Source: Streptomyces mashuensis
Lineage (GTDB): Bacteria; Actinomycetota; Actinomycetes; Streptomycetales; Streptomycetaceae
Assembly: GCF_014654785.1 (NCBI RefSeq)
Contig: NZ_BNBD01000003.1
Span: 429,732 to 493,731, forward strand
DNA: 64,000 bases
Direction of reading: 5' to 3'
Shown: positions 33,904 through 44,187 of the stretch, piece by piece
How positions within the stretch are numbered: position 1 is the stretch's first letter
How the letters are laid out: each line of letters begins with the position of its first letter
The notes under the pieces: model-generated
Databases searched by the model: none
Told to the model about the DNA's origin: nothing
The model's input: only the letters and a program-made list of their open reading frames with translations
Program-made: the position numbers and the translations under genes

Positions 33904-34383
33904 TCAACGGCCGCGCAGGCGCCGTACGAGGATGGACGCGTCGCCGCGCGACTCGAGGTCGGCCAGGACGACGGCGACGGCCTCCCGGACGATGCGGCCC
34001 CGGTCGACGGCGAGGCCGTGCTCGCCGCGGAGCACCAGCCGGGCGTGTTCGAGGTCCATGAGCTCCTCGGCGGAGACATAGACCGTGATCTTCTCGTCGT
34101 GCCGTTCGCGGCCGCTCGGCCGGCGGCCCGCCGCACGGCCGCGCCGCTTGCCGGCGACCGGCTCGGTCGCACGGGGGGTGGCCCGCTCGCGCTCCGGGGC
34201 CGGGACGGGGGCCGGACGCCGTTCCGCGGCCTGCTCCGGCTCGGTGGTCGCGCCGTCGGGCGCGTCACCCGGGCCGGGCACCCGCGGCGGCTTCTCGCCG
34301 CCTGCCTGCCTGCGGGGGGAGGAGGGCTGCAGCCCCATGCCCCCGGTGGTGCGGAACAGCTCGTCGGCGCCGGGCAGACTCAC
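33904..34383 (-). CDS. hypothetical protein with C-terminal RHH-like segment
   Basis: The 159-residue protein starts with a GTG that overlaps the stop of the parA-like gene (GTGA). Residues 1-95 are a Pro/Arg/Gly-rich linker. The last 60 residues (KITVYVSAEELMDLEHARLVLRGEHGLAVDRGRIVREAVAVVLADL; key points KITVYVSAEE and GRIVREAV) have the strand-helix-helix layout of a small ribbon-helix-helix DNA-binding fold. That would suit a ParB-like or accessory partner of the ParA-like ATPase, which is inference from gene order. I prefer the GTG start because the junction is so tight. Confidence 0.72.
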   Translation of the reverse strand: MSLPGADELFRTTGGMGLQPSSPRRQAGGEKPPRVPGPGDAPDGATTEPEQAAERRPAPVPAPERERATPRATEPVAGKRRGRAAGRRPSGRERHDEKITVYVSAEELMDLEHARLVLRGEHGLAVDRGRIVREAVAVVLADLESRGDASILVRRLRGR

Positions 34384-35519
34384 TCGGCGTGACAACGGGC
34401 GAGCACCTCCCTGGCGAGCTGGCGGTAGGCGGCGGCGCCGACGGAGTTGGACGCGTACGTGGTGATGGGCTCGCCCGCGACGGTGGTCTCGGGGAAGCGC
34501 ACGGTGCGCCCGATGACGGTGTGGTAGACGTGGTCGTCGAACGCCTCGACGACGCGGGCCAGCACCTCGCGGCTGTGCACCGTGCGCGAGTCGTACATCG
34601 TCGCCAGGATGCCGTCCAGCTCCAGGTCGGGGTTGAGCCGCTCCTGGACCTTCTCGATGGTCTCGGTGAGCAGCGCCACGCCGCGCAGGGCGAAGAACTC
34701 GCACTCCAGGGGGACGATCACCTTGTGAGCGGCCGTCAGGGCGTTGACGGTGAGCAGGCCGAGCGAGGGCTGACAGTCGATCACGATGTAGTCGTAGTCG
34801 GACATCAGCGGCTTCAGGGCGCGCTGGAGCGTCGACTCGCGGGCGACCTCGCTGACGAGCTGGACCTCGGCGGCCGACAGGTCGATGTTGCTGGGCAGCA
34901 GGTCCATGTTGGGCACGGCCGTCTTCAGCAGCACCTCGTCGGCCGACATGCCCCGTTCCATGAGCAGGTTGTAGACCGTCAGGTCCAGCTCCATGGGGTT
35001 GACGCCCAGGCCGACCGAGAGCGCGCCCTGCGGGTCGAAGTCGACGAGCAGCACCCGGCGCCCGTACTCGGCGAGCGCGGCGCCCAGGTTGATGGTCGAG
35101 GTGGTCTTGCCGACCCCGCCCTTCTGGTTGCACATCGCGATGATCTTGGCCGGGCCGTGGTCGGTCAGCGGTCCGGGGATGGGGAAGTACGGCAGGGGGC
35201 GCCCGGTGGGGCCGATGCGCTCGCGGCGCTGCCGGGCCGCGTCGGGCGCGAGGGTGGCCGCGTACTCCGGGTCGGGCTCGTACTCGGCGTCGGGGTCGTA
35301 GAAGTGCCCCTCGGGCACCTCGTCGTAGTCGGCGAAACCGGTGGGCTCCGTCCCACGCCGGTCGCCGGCCGTGGCGTTCACGTGTTGACCGTCCATGCTC
35401 TGGTGGGCTGTCGTCATGGTCTGGATGTTCTGGTGCGCTGCGAAGGTCTGGACAGCGACGGAGCCGACCGCAGGCATTCCTGGGTGACCACCCCCGGGAG
35501 CAAATGTCGACTCATTCAC
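34380..35519 (-). CDS. ParA-family ATPase (Soj-like, outside oriC)
   Basis: The 379-residue protein has a deviant Walker A motif, CNQKGGVGKTTST, at about 131-142 with the signature Lys, plus VDFDPQGALSVGLGV and DCQPSLGLLTVNAL as Walker A' and B parts. This is the ParA/Soj/MinD deviant P-loop family. The 120-residue N-terminal extension is acidic (DADAEYEPDPEY-like) and lacks known domains. Because it lies next to scpA and scpB, away from the usual oriC parAB, it may be a second ParA used in sporulation-associated segregation or in positioning SMC; that is inference. The GTG start has AGGAGG about 11 nt upstream. A perfect TTGACA (reverse complement of 35670-35675) about 150 bp upstream is a possible -35. 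Confidence 0.88.
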   Translation of the reverse strand: MNESTFAPGGGHPGMPAVGSVAVQTFAAHQNIQTMTTAHQSMDGQHVNATAGDRRGTEPTGFADYDEVPEGHFYDPDAEYEPDPEYAATLAPDAARQRRERIGPTGRPLPYFPIPGPLTDHGPAKIIAMCNQKGGVGKTTSTINLGAALAEYGRRVLLVDFDPQGALSVGLGVNPMELDLTVYNLLMERGMSADEVLLKTAVPNMDLLPSNIDLSAAEVQLVSEVARESTLQRALKPLMSDYDYIVIDCQPSLGLLTVNALTAAHKVIVPLECEFFALRGVALLTETIEKVQERLNPDLELDGILATMYDSRTVHSREVLARVVEAFDDHVYHTVIGRTVRFPETTVAGEPITTYASNSVGAAAYRQLAREVLARCHAE

Positions 35520-35820
35520 AAGTCGTCCTACCTCCTTGGTGACCAGGAAACATCTAGATAGGTCAGCGTGACACCATGCCGACGGTTGGCGACTCTATGG
35601 CGTGTCGGCGGTCCGCAGCAACACAATCCGCCGGAGACGGCACGATGTGTCGGCAATCGAACGCTCTTCTGTCAAGGGTCTACGGGGCGTTACCCGGAAG
35701 GTTCACGCTCGGGTGAAACCCTGACGAAACACCCCGGCCGGGCCTTGCGGAGCAAGACCCGGCCGGGTATGCGCGCGTGACGCGCGAAAGGCTGACGGCG
35801 GTTCAGCCGGTGCGGCTCGC
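35520..35820. other. 301-bp region upstream of the parA-like gene, no gene seen
   Basis: The region holds the promoter of the parA-like gene and, at its right end, the ald terminator. A TTGACA on the minus strand (35670-35675) may be a -35 box, but no well-spaced -10 was found. A minus-strand CTATCTAGAT stretch lies near 35560. I see no coding potential. Confidence 0.45.
35733..35767 (-). terminator. terminator after ald
   Basis: A 16-bp stem with one mismatch (35733-35748 with 35752-35767) has a 3-nt loop and lies 53 bp past the ald stop. Confidence 0.75.
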
Positions 35821-36945
<1,125 letters not shown>

Positions 36946-36980
36946 GGTCCTTGAATCAGAGAATGACAGGCTAATCCGGA

Positions 36981-36993
36981 TATGCCAGGCATA
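36981..36993. promoter_or_regulatory. palindromic operator candidate upstream of ald
   Basis: TATGCC-A-GGCATA is a perfect 13-bp palindrome 36-48 bp before the ald GTG. Its location, between the candidate promoter and the start codon, suits a repressor site. An Lrp/AsnC-type regulator is a reasonable guess, but none lies nearby. Confidence 0.5.
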
Positions 36994-37025
36994 CCAGTGC
37001 AGACCGCGACGATCGCGGCCCTGCC

Positions 37026-37053
37026 AGTCTAATGAAGGATGCCGCGCTGTCTA
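37026..37053 (-). promoter_or_regulatory. candidate ald promoter
   Basis: On the minus strand TAGACA (37048-37053) and TAGACT (37026-37031) are 16 bp apart, a good vegetative-type promoter. Transcription would start near 37019, about 25 nt upstream of the palindrome at 36981-36993. Confidence 0.5.
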
Positions 37054-37141
37054 GCCTTGCAAAGCATCAATTTTTGCGGCGAACGCCACTGGATTCATAG
37101 GTCCAGGTGGGGTGTCATCCGGTAACACCCCACCAGCCCCG

Positions 37142-39289
37142 TCACTCCGTACCGGCGGTCGTGCCGACCCCCGTACCCGCCGTCCCGGCACCGGGGCCCG
37201 TGGCCGCTCCGAGCAGGTGTTCCGCCTCCGCGCGGTGCTCCTCCGCCGACACCGGGTCGCCCAGCCGCTCCAGCGTGTCGGCCAGCCGCAGCCGCACCCC
37301 CGCCTCCAGCCGGGGGTCGCCGCAGCGCCGGGCGCACTCCACCGCCTCCAGGCACGTCCGCAGCGCCTCCCGCGGCCGGCCCGCCTGCTCCAGCGCCCGC
37401 GCCACCTCGCACAGCGCCCCGGCCTGCCCCGGGTGGTCCTTCAGCCGCCGGTACGTGGCCGCCGCCGCCCGCCAGTCGCGCAACGCGTCCGTCCACTGCC
37501 CCGCGGCGCCGTGCACCGCGCCCAGGCACCCGTACAGCCGCGCCTGGTCGGCCAGCTCGCCCCGGGTCAGCCGCAGCTCCAGGCCGCGCCGGTACCAGTC
37601 GGCCGCACGCTGCCAGTCGCCCAGGCCCCGGTGCGCGCCGGCCACCGACTCCACGGCGCGGCTCGTCGCGTACGGGTCGCCCGCCTCCCGCGCCGCCTCC
37701 AGCGCCAGCCGGTACCGCTCCAGCGCCTCCGCGGTACGGCCCGCCCGCGCGTCCAGGTCGCCCAGGTTGAGCAGCGCCGCCGCCTTCTCCAGCGGCATCT
37801 CGCAGCGCCGGGCCACGTCCAGGACCAGCTGGTGCAGCCCGTACAGCTCGGGCGCGGCCGCCTCCGGGCCCAGGTGGGCGGTGAGCGCCCGGGTCAGCGC
37901 CGACACCAGCCGCCGGGCCAGCGTGTCCAGCCGGCCGTCCTCCACGGCCATGCGGGCCGCCGCCAGCAACGCCGGCAGCCGGGCGTGCAGCCACTCCTCG
38001 GCCGCCGGCCGGGACGGGAAGCGCAGCGGCCGCGGCAGCTGCTCGATCCGGCGCCGCACGGCCGGGTCGTCCCGCTCGGTGGCCGCCCGGCAGGAGTACA
38101 GCTGGCGCACCGTGCGCTCCAGCATCCGGGCCCGCGCCAGCTCCACCTCGGCCGGCCGCTCCTGCGACTCCAGCAGCGCGCCCAGCAGCGGGGCGAGGCA
38201 GCCCGGCACCCGGTACTGGGCGGGCAGCGCGCCCGACTCGCTCTCGGGGCTCTCGCAGCGCAGCAGCCCGCGGGCGGTGAGGTCCTCCAGGGTCTGCTGG
38301 GCCGTGGTGAGGGAACAGCCGGCCAGGGCCGAGGCGGTGTGCGCGTCGGCGAGCCCGGCGGGGGCCAGGGCCAGCAGGTGCAGGATGCGGGCGGCGGTCG
38401 CGGGCAGCGCCTCGTACGCCAGCCGGAAGGCGCGGTGCAGCGGCCGGGCCGCGATCTCCGGCCCCTCGCCGCCGGGCAGCTCGCGCAGCCGCCGGGCCGC
38501 GTCCGCGACCGACAGCTTGGGCAGGGCCGCCAGCCAGCCGCCCACCAGGGCCAGCGCGGCCGGCTGCCCCTGGCACTCCTCGACGACGCGGACCGCGGCC
38601 ACCGGGTCGCAGGTGATGCGGGTCGGCCCCGCGTACCACTCCAGCAGTTCCACGGCGGCCGGCGCGTCCAGGCCGCCCAGGGTGCACGGCCGGACGTCGG
38701 GCACACCGGTCAGCGGGCCGCGCGAGACGGCCACCACCAGGCACTCGGGCTCGTCCGGCAGCAGCGGGTCCACCTGCTCCGCGCCCGCCGCGTCGTCCAG
38801 CAGGAGCAGCACCCGGCGGCCGGCCAGCGCCGCCCGCAACGCGGCCGTCAGCTCGTCCTCCTCGGCGCCCGCCGGGACCGGCGCGCCCAGCCCCGACAGC
38901 AGCGCCCGCGCCGTGCGCTCCGTGGGCACGGGCAGCCCGTCCGGCCCGCACAGGCGGGCCCGCAGCAGGCCGTCGGGGTAGTCGGGGGCCAGTTGCCGGG
39001 CCAGCTCCTCGGCCAGCGCGGTACGGCCGGAGCCGGGGCGACCGGCGATGAGCAGCACCCGGCCGCGAGGGCGCTTCCGCCCCGAGAGGGTGTCCAGGCC
39101 CGTACGGACGATGTCGGCGCGCAGCTCCTTCAGCTCGCGCTGCCGGCCCACGAAGAGGTCCGGCCGTTGCAGCGTCAGGCCCACGAGGCGGGCGGGTGGC
39201 TGACGGGGGGTCATCCCGGGGACGGCGGGGATCCGCCGTCCGTGCGGGGCCGCCGCCGGCCCGCCGGTCTCCACCGTCCGCTCCGCCAC
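37142..39289 (-). CDS. NB-ARC ATPase with TPR repeats, no DNA-binding domain
   Basis: The 715-residue protein has an STAND-type NB-ARC module: GRPGSGRTALAE (P-loop, about 82-93), RVLLLLDDAAG (Walker B), a winged-helix-like region and then TPR repeats from about 440 to 680 (for example ALLNLGDLDARAGRTAEALERYRLALEAA). In the P-loop the usual Lys is Arg. This is the C-terminal architecture of AfsR/SARP regulators, but the SARP DNA-binding domain is absent. It may therefore be a signal-transducing scaffold. The start GTG at 39289 follows CGGGAG with 7 nt spacing; an upstream GTG at 39319 is possible. It lies between ald and the NUDIX gene, all on one strand, with a 182-bp leader region. Confidence 0.8.
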   Translation of the reverse strand: MAERTVETGGPAAAPHGRRIPAVPGMTPRQPPARLVGLTLQRPDLFVGRQRELKELRADIVRTGLDTLSGRKRPRGRVLLIAGRPGSGRTALAEELARQLAPDYPDGLLRARLCGPDGLPVPTERTARALLSGLGAPVPAGAEEDELTAALRAALAGRRVLLLLDDAAGAEQVDPLLPDEPECLVVAVSRGPLTGVPDVRPCTLGGLDAPAAVELLEWYAGPTRITCDPVAAVRVVEECQGQPAALALVGGWLAALPKLSVADAARRLRELPGGEGPEIAARPLHRAFRLAYEALPATAARILHLLALAPAGLADAHTASALAGCSLTTAQQTLEDLTARGLLRCESPESESGALPAQYRVPGCLAPLLGALLESQERPAEVELARARMLERTVRQLYSCRAATERDDPAVRRRIEQLPRPLRFPSRPAAEEWLHARLPALLAAARMAVEDGRLDTLARRLVSALTRALTAHLGPEAAAPELYGLHQLVLDVARRCEMPLEKAAALLNLGDLDARAGRTAEALERYRLALEAAREAGDPYATSRAVESVAGAHRGLGDWQRAADWYRRGLELRLTRGELADQARLYGCLGAVHGAAGQWTDALRDWRAAAATYRRLKDHPGQAGALCEVARALEQAGRPREALRTCLEAVECARRCGDPRLEAGVRLRLADTLERLGDPVSAEEHRAEAEHLLGAATGPGAGTAGTGVGTTAGTE

Positions 39290-39471
39290 GGGTCCACTCC
39301 CGTTCCACCCTGCACCCACGCGCCGGCCGCGGCGCGGCGGCGTACGACGAGCCTAGTTCACCGGGTACCGGGCTCCGGGTAACCCCAACCCGCCGAACTG
39401 AAGATCACCTATTCGGGTTGTCCTACGGTCGGAGCGGGCGTGGGGTTCCCGGCAGCCGCGACGGGCGGCCG

Positions 39472-40110
39472 TCAGCCGCTGTACGGGCGCGCCGGCCAGG
39501 GGGCGTCGGCGGGCCGCAGCGCCTCCAGGCCGTCGCCGTGCAGCGCCGCCTGGAGCGAGAGGACACCCACGACGAGGCAGGTGTTGTGCAGCTCGCCCGC
39601 GAGGACACCGCGCACCAGGCCGGCCAGCGGCACCCGCTCGACCTGCATGTCGAGCTCCTCCTCGAAGACCTCGAAGCGCTCGCCCTCCACCTCGGAGACG
39701 CCGCGCGCCAGGAAGATCCGCACCGCCTCGTCGCAGCCGCCGGGGCTCGTGTACACGTCGGTCAGCACGCGCCAGTCCTCGGCCTTGACGTGCGCCTCCT
39801 CGTACAGCTCGCGCTGCGCGGCGTGCAGCGGGTTCTCGCCGGGCACGTCCAGCAGCCCCGCCGGGATCTCCCACAGCCGCTGCCGCACGGGGTGCCGGTA
39901 CTGGTTGAGGACCAGCACCCGGTCCTGCTCGTCGAGGGCCAGCACGGCCACCGACCCCGGGTGGGTCTGGTAGTCGCGGGTGACGGCCGTCCCGTCCGGC
40001 ATGACCACGGTGTCCGTGCGGACGCCCGTCTTGTTGCCCGTGAACGGCGTGGCGGTCGCGGTGACCTGCCACTCCTCGGGGGTGTCCTTGATGGCCGGGT
40101 GCTGCGCCAT
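39472..40110 (-). CDS. NUDIX hydrolase, ADP-ribose pyrophosphatase-like
   Basis: The 212-residue enzyme has a Nudix box in GLLDVPGENPLHAAQRELYEEAHV (key residues G, E, RELYEE) at about 83-106; the last Gly of the consensus is Ala-His here. Its length and the preceding domain-swap region (MPDGTAVTRDYQTHPGSVAVLALDEQDRV) match ADP-ribose pyrophosphatases. The ATG follows GGAGGA with 6 nt spacing. It lies downstream of pyrG on the same strand with a 77-bp gap, a common actinobacterial arrangement, and may be co-transcribed. Confidence 0.88.
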   Translation of the reverse strand: MAQHPAIKDTPEEWQVTATATPFTGNKTGVRTDTVVMPDGTAVTRDYQTHPGSVAVLALDEQDRVLVLNQYRHPVRQRLWEIPAGLLDVPGENPLHAAQRELYEEAHVKAEDWRVLTDVYTSPGGCDEAVRIFLARGVSEVEGERFEVFEEELDMQVERVPLAGLVRGVLAGELHNTCLVVGVLSLQAALHGDGLEALRPADAPWPARPYSG

Positions 40111-40187
40111 GAGAGTCCTCCAGATATGCGGAAACCGGGGCGGGCACCCCCCTCGCGGGAGGCGCTCACCCCGGTCCACCGTACCGA

Positions 40188-41840
40188 TCAGCCCTGCTGG
40201 CGCTCGACGGCCGCCTTCACCAGGCCCGCGAAGAGCGGGTGCGGACGGGTCGGGCGGGAGCGCAGCTCCGGGTGGGCCTGGGTGGCCACCAGGTAGGGGT
40301 GCGCGTCGCGCGGGTACTCGACGTACTCCACCAGCTTGTTGTCCGGGGAGGTGCCGGAGAACACGATGCCGGCCTTCTTCTCCAGCTCCGCGCGGTAGGC
40401 GTTGTTCACCTCGTAGCGGTGGCGGTGGCGCTCCTCGACGTACTCCTTGCCGCCGTAGACCTCGCGCACGATGGAGCCCTCGGCCAGCTTGGCCGGGTAC
40501 ATGCCCAGGCGCATCGTTCCGCCGAGGTCGCCCTCGCCGGCCACGATGTCCAGCTGCTCCGCCATGGTGGAGATCACCGGGTGGGCGGTGGCCGGGTCGA
40601 ACTCGGTGGAGTTGGCGCCCTCGATGCCGGCCAGGTTGCGGGCGGCCTCGATGACCACGCACTGCAGGCCCAGGCAGAGGCCCAGCAGCGGCACCTTGTT
40701 CTCGCGGGCGTAGGTGATCGCGCCGACCTTGCCGTTGACGCCGCGGTCGCCGAAGCCGCCGGGCACGCAGATCGCATCGACGTCACCGAGCTGCTCGGCG
40801 GCGCCCTCCGGCGTCCTGCAGTCGTCGGAGGTGACCCACTTGATCTTCACGCGGGCCTTGTTGGCGAAGCCGCCCGCCCGGATGGCCTCGGTGACCGACA
40901 GGTAGGCGTCGGGCAGGTCGATGTACTTGCCGACCAGGGCGACGGTGACCTCGTGCGCCGGGTTGTGGACGCGGTCCAGGAGGTCCTCCCAGACGGTCCA
41001 GTCCACGTCGCGGAAGGGCAGGTCGAGCTTGCGGACGACATAGGCGTCCAGGCCCTCGGAGTGCAGCACCTTCGGGATGTCGTAGATCGACTTGGCGTCG
41101 ATGGCGGCCACGACCGCGGCCTCGTCGACGTCGCACATCAGCGAGATCTTGCGCTTGATGGCGGTCGGGACCTCGCGGTCGGCGCGCAGCACGATGGCGT
41201 CCGGCTGGATGCCGATGTTGCGCAGCGCGGCCACCGAGTGCTGGGTCGGCTTGGTCTTCAGCTCGCCGGACGGGCCGATGTAGGGCAGCAGCGAGATGTG
41301 CACGACGAAGACGTTGTCGCGGCCGACCTCGTGGCGAACCTGGCGGACGGTCTCCAGGAACGGCAGCGACTCGATGTCGCCGACGGTGCCGCCGACCTCC
41401 GTGATGACCACGTCGACGTCGTCGGTGGCCATGCGGCGGATGCGGTTCTTGATCTCGTTGGTGATGTGCGGGATCACCTGGACCGTGTCGCCCAGGTACT
41501 CGCCGCGCCGCTCCTTGGCGATCACCGAGGAGTAGACCTGGCCGGTGGTGACGTTGGCGCTGCCGTCCAGGTCGACGTCCAGGAAGCGCTCGTAGTGGCC
41601 GATGTCCAGGTCGGTCTCGGCACCGTCGTTGGTGACGAACACCTCGCCGTGCTGGAACGGGTTCATCGTGCCCGGGTCGACGTTCAGGTACGGGTCGAGC
41701 TTCTGCATCGTCACCCGCAGGCCCCGCGCCTTGAGCAGCGCGCCCAGGCTGGAGGCGGTCAGGCCCTTGCCGAGCGAGGAGGCGACACCCCCGGTGACGA
41801 AGAGGTGCTTGGTCGTCGTGGGCTTTGCGGCAATTGCCAA
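40188..41840 (-). CDS. pyrG: CTP synthase
   Basis: The 550-residue enzyme converts UTP to CTP with glutamine. The synthase domain has [18 protein letters not shown] (P-loop) and [23 protein letters not shown]. The glutamine amidotransferase domain has the nucleophile Cys in LLGLCLGLQ and His/Glu near YEVNNAYR and QAHPEL. It starts with a TTG at 41840; GGGAG lies 7 nt upstream and the TKHLFVTGG homology begins at residue 10. The C-terminal RQQG is slightly short. A 450-bp leader separates it from the GH15 gene. CTP-dependent regulation cannot be judged. Confidence 0.95.
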   Translation of the reverse strand: MAIAAKPTTTKHLFVTGGVASSLGKGLTASSLGALLKARGLRVTMQKLDPYLNVDPGTMNPFQHGEVFVTNDGAETDLDIGHYERFLDVDLDGSANVTTGQVYSSVIAKERRGEYLGDTVQVIPHITNEIKNRIRRMATDDVDVVITEVGGTVGDIESLPFLETVRQVRHEVGRDNVFVVHISLLPYIGPSGELKTKPTQHSVAALRNIGIQPDAIVLRADREVPTAIKRKISLMCDVDEAAVVAAIDAKSIYDIPKVLHSEGLDAYVVRKLDLPFRDVDWTVWEDLLDRVHNPAHEVTVALVGKYIDLPDAYLSVTEAIRAGGFANKARVKIKWVTSDDCRTPEGAAEQLGDVDAICVPGGFGDRGVNGKVGAITYARENKVPLLGLCLGLQCVVIEAARNLAGIEGANSTEFDPATAHPVISTMAEQLDIVAGEGDLGGTMRLGMYPAKLAEGSIVREVYGGKEYVEERHRHRYEVNNAYRAELEKKAGIVFSGTSPDNKLVEYVEYPRDAHPYLVATQAHPELRSRPTRPHPLFAGLVKAAVERQQG

Positions 41841-42291
41841 AGGGGGGCTCCCGTGGTCGCGAGGTGAAGGTGCGTACCGGCGGTCACCCGGTCATTTCCG
41901 GGGGTGCCGTCGCTGCGGTTGGGGGGCCTTTCGCCCGCCGGTCCACGGGGTACCAGGGTATCAGCGCCCGGGGCCGGGCGCGTCCGGTGACGCGGCGCCA
42001 AGCAGCGGCGAACCGTCCGTCACCGGCACCGCACGCCCCTCGCACGGGGCGCGAGCCCGGCGCGCACCGGGCCACCCATTCGGCACAGATTCCCCCGCCA
42101 ACCGTCGCGCGTGTCCCAACTCGGCGTCGTATCCTGCACGGACACACGCAGCGAGCCGGCCGGCACGGCAGCCATCCCGCCCCCTCCCCCAGCTACAGCT
42201 GAGAGGTGCCCGGAACAAGAGCTCGTCGAAGATCGCTTGACCGTCAAAGAAGGCCCTTCGGGGTCCCTGATGCCGTTCGACTGGAGATGAC
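41841..42291. other. 451-bp divergent region between pyrG and the GH15 gene
   Basis: No gene is visible. The region has a hairpin GCGCCCGG/CCGGGCGC (41964-41971 with 41974-41981), about 125 bp upstream of the pyrG start, which could form in the pyrG leader. Two adjacent palindromes (42237-42259) lie upstream of the GH15 start. Both genes therefore have long 5' regions. Confidence 0.5.
42237..42259. promoter_or_regulatory. two adjacent 11-bp palindromes upstream of the GH15 gene
   Basis: TTGAC-C-GTCAA (42237-42247) and GAAGG-C-CCTTC (42249-42259) are perfect palindromes one base apart, 32-55 bp before the GH15 GTG. They look like tandem operator half-sites; the regulator is unknown. Confidence 0.5.
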
Positions 42292-44094
42292 GTGGCCGGG
42301 CGTATCGAGGATTACGCACTCATCGGCGACATGCAGACCGCCGCCCTGGTCTGCCGGGACGGTACGGCCGACTGGCTGTGCCTGCCCCGGTTCGACTCCC
42401 AGGCCGCCTTCGCGGGGCTGCTGGGCACCGAGGAGCACGGCTTCTGGCGGATCGGCCCGGCACACCCCTCGGGGGCCGCGCCGCCGCACGCCGACCGCCG
42501 CCGCTACCGCGGCGACTCCCTGGTGCTGGAATCCGAATGGGACACCCCGCGCGGCACGGTGCGGATCATCGACTTCATGCCGCCGCGCGACGGCGCGCCG
42601 CAGCTCATCCGCATCGTGGAAGGCGTCACCGGCCGGGTCCCCATGCGCTCGGCCCTGCGCATGCGCTTCTCCTACGGGCGCGTCGTGCCCTGGGTGCACA
42701 AGGTGGGCGACCGCACCGTGGCCGTCGCCGGACCCGACTCGGTCTGGCTCGACACCACCGCCGACACCTTCGGCATGGACCTCACCACCTACTCCGACTT
42801 CACCGTCTCCCCCGGCGAACGGGTCGCCTTCACCATCAGCTGGCAGCCCTCCCACCGCGAGGCACCCGCCCTGCCCGACCCCGAGGGCGCCCTGGAGGCC
42901 ACGGAGGACTTCTGGCGCGAGTGGGTGAGCCACTGTACGTACCACGGCCCCTACCGGGACGCCGTCGTCCGCTCGCTGATCACGCTGAAGGCCCTGACGT
43001 ACGCCCCCACCGGCGGCATCGTCGCCGCCCCCACCACCTCCCTCCCCGAGGAGATCGGCGGCGTCCGCAACTGGGACTACCGCTACACGTGGCTGCGCGA
43101 CGCCGCGATCACCCTCTCCTCGCTGCTGCGCACCGGCTACCGCGAGGAGGCCCGCGCCTGGCGCGAATGGCTGCTGCGCGCCGTCGCCGGCGACCCCGAG
43201 AACCTCCAGATCATGTACGGCATCGCCGGCGAGCGCGAGCTCGGCGAGGCCGAGCTGCCCTGGCTGCCCGGGTACGAGAACTCCCTCCCCGTCCGCGTCG
43301 GCAACGGCGCCGCCGGCCAGCTCCAGCTCGACGTCTACGGCGAGGTCACCGAGGCCCTCCACCTGGCCCACATGACCGGCCTGGCCCGCAACGACTACGC
43401 CTCGCTGCTCCAGCTCCGCCTCATCGGCTACCTGGAGGACCACTGGACCGAGCCCGACGAGGGCATCTGGGAGGTGCGCGGCCCCCGCCGCCACTTCGTC
43501 CACTCCAAGGTCATGGCCTGGGTCGCCGTCGACCGCACGATCAAGCTCATCGAGTCCGGCGACGTGGACGGCCCCCTGGAGCGCTGGCGCGAGCTGCGCG
43601 ACGACATCCACCGGGACGTGTGCGAAAAGGGCTACGACAAGGAACGCAACACCTTCACGCAGTACTACGGCTCCAAGGAGCTCGACGCCTCCCTCCTGCT
43701 CATCCCGCAGATGGGCTTCCTGCCGCCCGACGACAAGCGCGTCATCGGCACCATCGAGGCCATCCAGCGCGAGCTGTCCACCGAGGACGGCTTCGTCCTC
43801 CGCTACCCCACCGCCGGCCACGAGGCGGGCGTCGACGGCCTCGAAGGCGACGAGGGCGCCTTCCTCGCCTGCTCCTTCTGGCTCGCCGACGACCTCGCGA
43901 TGATCGGCCGCGTGGAGGAGGCCCGCCAGCTCTTCGAGAAGCTGCTCGGCCTCCGCAACGACCTCGGCCTGCTCGCCGAGGAGTGGGACTCCCGCCTCCA
44001 GCGGCAGGTCGGCAACTTCCCCCAGGCGTTCAGCCACGTGCCGCTGATCGACACGGCGCTGCGGCTGACGGCGTCCACGGCGTTCGGCGGCTGA
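42292..44094 (+). CDS. glycoside hydrolase family 15 (glucoamylase/trehalase-like)
   Basis: The 600-residue cytoplasmic enzyme has the GH15 layout. An N-terminal beta-sandwich domain (to about 250) is followed by the (alpha/alpha)6 barrel. Family motifs are RNWDYRYTWLRDAAITL at about 259-275, ENLQIMYGIAGERELGE, SKVMAWVAVDR at about 405 and LAEEWDSRLQRQVGNFPQAFSH near the end, where the catalytic base Glu is expected. No signal peptide is present, so it acts on internal sugar polymers; related mycobacterial proteins are trehalases, so trehalose is possible. The GTG start follows GGAG with 5 nt spacing. It stands alone, divergent from pyrG and followed by the PucR gene after 93 bp. Confidence 0.9.
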   Translation: MAGRIEDYALIGDMQTAALVCRDGTADWLCLPRFDSQAAFAGLLGTEEHGFWRIGPAHPSGAAPPHADRRRYRGDSLVLESEWDTPRGTVRIIDFMPPRDGAPQLIRIVEGVTGRVPMRSALRMRFSYGRVVPWVHKVGDRTVAVAGPDSVWLDTTADTFGMDLTTYSDFTVSPGERVAFTISWQPSHREAPALPDPEGALEATEDFWREWVSHCTYHGPYRDAVVRSLITLKALTYAPTGGIVAAPTTSLPEEIGGVRNWDYRYTWLRDAAITLSSLLRTGYREEARAWREWLLRAVAGDPENLQIMYGIAGERELGEAELPWLPGYENSLPVRVGNGAAGQLQLDVYGEVTEALHLAHMTGLARNDYASLLQLRLIGYLEDHWTEPDEGIWEVRGPRRHFVHSKVMAWVAVDRTIKLIESGDVDGPLERWRELRDDIHRDVCEKGYDKERNTFTQYYGSKELDASLLLIPQMGFLPPDDKRVIGTIEAIQRELSTEDGFVLRYPTAGHEAGVDGLEGDEGAFLACSFWLADDLAMIGRVEEARQLFEKLLGLRNDLGLLAEEWDSRLQRQVGNFPQAFSHVPLIDTALRLTASTAFGG

Positions 44095-44150
44095 CGCCGC
44101 GACGTTGCCCGGTGCGGCGGGCCGAGGGGTTCGCCGCCACCGTCCTCGCG

Positions 44151-44180
44151 GTACGCCGGCCCGCCGTACGCCGGTAGGTT
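44151..44180 (+). promoter_or_regulatory. direct repeats and -10 element just before the PucR gene
   Basis: Two copies of GTACGCCGG (44151-44159 and 44166-44174) lie 15 bp apart. They are followed directly by TAGGTT (44175-44180), which ends 7 bp before the ATG. The layout fits a promoter for a leaderless transcript, with an operator used perhaps for autoregulation. Confidence 0.45.
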
Positions 44181-44187
44181 CGCCGCC

